Shown piece after piece: positions 61,769 to 64,000 of a stretch of DNA of 64,000 bases. The stretch lies in NCBI RefSeq assembly GCF_000411455.1, contig NZ_KE150457.1:1514023-1578022 (forward strand), in the 5' to 3' direction. The notes beneath the pieces are model-generated. The model ran no database searches, was not told the DNA's origin, and saw only the letters and a list, made by a program, of their open reading frames with translations. The translations under genes were made by a program, and so were the position numbers. Source of the stretch: Microbacterium sp. oral taxon 186 str. F0373. GTDB taxonomy: Bacteria > Actinomycetota > Actinomycetes > Actinomycetales > Microbacteriaceae. Numbering within the stretch: position 1 is the first letter of the stretch; each line of letters begins with the position of its first letter.

Positions 61769-62806
61769 ATGACCGAACCGACGAGTTCGCCGCAGTCCAA
61801 CAAGATCCTGCGCGCGACGATCTGGGTCGCGATCGGCGCTCTGATCGCCGCCGCGCTCGTGTGCGTGGTCTGGGTGCTGATCGGAGACTCGAACGGCATC
61901 GTCGGCAAGGCGTTCCTGACGATCCTGCTGCTCGCGGGCTTCGCGGGCGTGGCGATCGCCGAGTCGAACATGGCCCAGAGTCGGCCCACCTGGCTCGCGC
62001 TGACGAGCATGATCTCGTGGGTGCTGATCCTGCTGGTCGGGGCGTTCCTCATCTGGATGCCGACCAGTGGCTACTTCGGCGTCGGTGCCGAGCGGGTGTT
62101 CAAGTTCATCGTCATCGCGCTCATCGTCCAGGGCGCTCTCCTGCACGCCCGCCTCTTCCTCAAGGCGTTCCAGCGCCACCAAACGACCTTCACCTCGATC
62201 GTCACCTACGTGACCATCGGCCTCGTCGTCATCCTCATGGTGATGCTGGTGCTGCCGCTCATGACCGACGAGTTCGTCACCTACCGTCCGCTCTACTGGC
62301 GCGTGGTCGTCGCGCTCGCGATCCTGTCGGCGGTGGGCACGGCGCTCCTGCCGCTGGTCAACGCCCTCTTCGCCCCGAAGCGTCCGCGCCCGCACCTCAC
62401 CGCCCCCTACGGTGCCGCCCCCTACGGCGCGGCTCCCTACGGCGCGGCGCCCTACGGCACGGCTCCTTACGGTTCGGCCCCGCTCTCCGTAGCGGCGCCC
62501 GCGGCGCCGGCTCCCGCGCCCGCTGCCCCCGCTCAGCCGCCGGCTGCCCCGGCTCAGCCGCCCGCGCCGGCACCGGCACCCGCTCCGGCGGCATCCGCAC
62601 CGTGGCCCACCTTCGCCGACGGCGTCACGCCGCTGCCGGTGTTCCCCGACGGCTCGCCGGACTGGAACGCCTACTACACGGGTCAGCCCTCGCCCGGCGC
62701 ACGCTTCTGGTTCACGGAGGGCGCAAGCGCCCCGACGGCTCCGGCCGCGCAGGGGCACGACGGGTACCCGCCGGCCCCGCCGCTGCCGCCCCAGCAGCAC
62801 AGCTGA
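61769..62806 (+). CDS. Membrane protein with Pro/Ala/Tyr repeat tail (unknown)
   Basis: A 345-residue protein. Six hydrophobic helices lie within residues 1-205 (for example TIWVAIGALIAAALVCVVWVL and VVILMVMLVLPLM). A low-complexity tail follows: five near-perfect AAPYG units (about 212-236), then Pro/Ala runs, and a folded-looking end FPDGSPDWNAYYTG. The tail's 15-nt DNA repeat could change length by slippage. A GGGGAGAG site precedes the ATG. No family recognised. Confidence 0.78.
   Translation: MTEPTSSPQSNKILRATIWVAIGALIAAALVCVVWVLIGDSNGIVGKAFLTILLLAGFAGVAIAESNMAQSRPTWLALTSMISWVLILLVGAFLIWMPTSGYFGVGAERVFKFIVIALIVQGALLHARLFLKAFQRHQTTFTSIVTYVTIGLVVILMVMLVLPLMTDEFVTYRPLYWRVVVALAILSAVGTALLPLVNALFAPKRPRPHLTAPYGAAPYGAAPYGAAPYGTAPYGSAPLSVAAPAAPAPAPAAPAQPPAAPAQPPAPAPAPAPAASAPWPTFADGVTPLPVFPDGSPDWNAYYTGQPSPGARFWFTEGASAPTAPAAQGHDGYPPAPPLPPQQHS
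62402..62476 (+). repeat. 15-bp coding tandem repeat (AAPYG units)
   Basis: Five imperfect 15-bp units around CCCTACGGCGCGGCT, coding for AAPYG repeats in the membrane protein tail. Confidence 0.85.
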
Positions 62807-62809
62807 GGG

Positions 62810-64000
62810 TCAGTCGAGCATCTCCAGCGCCGCCATCGCGGCGTTGTGGCCGCCGATGCCGCTGACGGCGCCGCCGCGACGCGCGCCCGAGCCGCACATC
62901 AGCACCCGCTCGTGCGCCGTCGCCACGCCCCAGCGCTCGGCCGCCGTCTCGAGCGGCTCGTCGTCGCCCGCCCACGGCCACGACAACGGCCCGTGGAAGA
63001 TGTCGCCGGCGGTCATGCCGAGCGATCCCTCCAGGTCCGTGGTCGTCCGCGCTTCGATGCACGGCGAGCCGTCGGGCGCGACGTACAGGCAGTCGGCGAG
63101 CGGTTCGGCGAGCACCGCGTCGAGCGAGCGGGTCGCGGCATCCACGAGCGTCGACCGGTAGTCGGCGCTCGAGAAGCCGGCGGCCAGTCGGTGCGGAACC
63201 TGCAGCCCGAAGAGCGTCAGCGTCTGGGCTCCCGACTGCTGCAGGGCCGGCCCGAGGATCGACGGGTCGGTGAGGGAGTGGCAGTAGATCTCGGCGGGAA
63301 GGGGACGCGGGATGCCGCCGTCCACCGCGGCCGCGTAGGCGTCGTCGAGCTGGGTCATCGTCTCGTTGACGTGGAACGTGCCGGCGAAGGCCGCTTCGGG
63401 CGAGACCGTCGTGTCACGCAGACGCGGCAGATGTGACAGCAGCATGTTGACCTTCAGCTGCGCGCCTTCGGGGGCCGCGTCGTCCGCGGGGTCCGCCGCG
63501 TCGCCGAGGAGCCGATCGAGCACCGCGGGGCTCACGCCGCTGAGAACCAGGCGTCCGGTGAGGATCTCGCCCGAGGCGAGCGTCACGGTGCCGCCGGGCG
63601 CGACCGCGCTCACGGTCGCATTGACGCGGATCTCGGCGCCCGCGCGGCGCGCCGCGTTCTCGAGCGCGGCGCTCACTCGGCCCATGCCGCCGACGGGGAC
63701 GTCCCAGTCGCCGGTGCCGCCGCCGACCACGTGGTAAAGGAAGCAGCGGTTCTGGCGCAGGGAGGGATCGTCGGCCCAGGAGAAGGTGCCGATGAGACCG
63801 TCGGTGAGGGCGATGCCGCGCGCGATGTCGGTGCCCAGCCCGTCGCGCAGCAGGCCGCCCAGCGGTCGCGTCGTGAGCGCGTCCCAGAGCGCGGTGTCGG
63901 CGACCTCCGCTAGCATCTCGCCCGCGCGGCGCAGGGGCTCTGTCACCGAGGGGAAGACGGTCGCAGCGAGCGGGAGGAGGCGGTCGGTGAACGCCTCGAA
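62810..64000 (-). CDS. FAD-dependent oxidoreductase, PYROXD2/CrtI-like (5' end cut by window)
   Basis: The C-terminal about 396 residues of a phytoene-desaturase-like flavoprotein; the N-terminal FAD dinucleotide motif lies beyond the window's right edge. Recognisable pieces are RCFLYHVVGGGTGDWDVPVGGMGRVSAALENAARRAGAEI, VLSGVSPAVLDRLLGD, DIFHGPLSWPWAG and the closing GSGARRGGAVSGIGGHNAAMAALEML, which covers the flavin end. It is closer to PYROXD2-type proteins than to true carotenoid desaturases; substrate unknown. Confidence 0.85.
   Translation of the reverse strand, partial: FEAFTDRLLPLAATVFPSVTEPLRRAGEMLAEVADTALWDALTTRPLGGLLRDGLGTDIARGIALTDGLIGTFSWADDPSLRQNRCFLYHVVGGGTGDWDVPVGGMGRVSAALENAARRAGAEIRVNATVSAVAPGGTVTLASGEILTGRLVLSGVSPAVLDRLLGDAADPADDAAPEGAQLKVNMLLSHLPRLRDTTVSPEAAFAGTFHVNETMTQLDDAYAAAVDGGIPRPLPAEIYCHSLTDPSILGPALQQSGAQTLTLFGLQVPHRLAAGFSSADYRSTLVDAATRSLDAVLAEPLADCLYVAPDGSPCIEARTTTDLEGSLGMTAGDIFHGPLSWPWAGDDEPLETAAERWGVATAHERVLMCGSGARRGGAVSGIGGHNAAMAALEMLD

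Overview
The window is chromosomal DNA of a high-GC actinobacterium, most likely a Microbacterium or close relative in the Microbacteriaceae. The reasons are very high GC, frequent GTG starts, the 30S protein bS22, actinobacterial cytochrome c and menaquinone genes, an archaeal-type AspRS, and the many 'GGATGCCG/GGCATCC' words typical of that group. It carries about 58 protein genes, one tRNA-Tyr, and no rRNA, CRISPR array or intact prophage. Genes are cut at both ends: a TM0106-type nuclease-helicase at the left and a PYROXD2/CrtI-like oxidoreductase at the right.

Layout. 1-5.5 kb: helicase, DUF3467 protein, and a CorA Mg2+ transporter behind a structured leader with an 18-codon ORF. 4.8-8.2 kb: upp, tadA, an alpha/beta hydrolase and proC. 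8.2-11.7 kb: an AbiEi/DUF559-like gene bracketed by two copies of a 69-bp four-arm palindromic element, then a Ktr/Trk K+ system. 11.7-16.3 kb: ArsR regulator, HTH protein, bS22, glutaredoxin, Dabb protein, acyl-CoA synthetase and MscS. 16.4-20.3 kb: a translationally coupled ABC importer of the Fe3+/polyamine type. 20.5-22.6 kb: aspS and a DedA protein. 22.6-27.5 kb: a System II cytochrome c biogenesis operon (phosphatase, ResA-like thioredoxin, CcdA, ResB, CcsB). 27.6-33.3 kb: YhgE/Pip and MMPL export genes facing a TetR gene across two tandem operators. 33.3-38.2 kb: menC with a coupled 53-aa small protein, and metH. 40.2-44.2 kb: a fused ECF T-A-A importer whose S subunit is joined out of frame at a C8 tract, then a DUF4430-like lipoprotein. 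44.2-56.2 kb: the remaining menaquinone pathway (menB, menE, menA, menD, menF, menG, polyprenyl synthase) plus fprA. 56-64 kb: hydrolases, a truncated fadD fused to the tail of a tyrosine recombinase, yajQ, tRNA-Tyr and others.

How it fits together. Menaquinone synthesis (menF, menD, menC, menE, menB, menA, menG and a prenyl diphosphate synthase) is nearly complete in this interval, and System II cytochrome c maturation serves the same respiratory chain. MetH needs cobalamin; the ECF importer with a transcobalamin-like lipoprotein nearby may supply it, but this is inference.

The strongest unusual signals are: (1) three copies of a 69-bp element with identical arm geometry, one lying in frame inside metH; (2) the ECF S subunit with no start codon of its own, out of frame after a C8 tract; (3) the fadD/integrase chimera abutting yajQ; (4) a leader-peptide/terminator arrangement before corA; and (5) a very uniform leaderless promoter class (TANNNT, usually 6 nt, then ATG/GTG) upstream of more than 20 genes, including a symmetric bidirectional promoter between upp and tadA.
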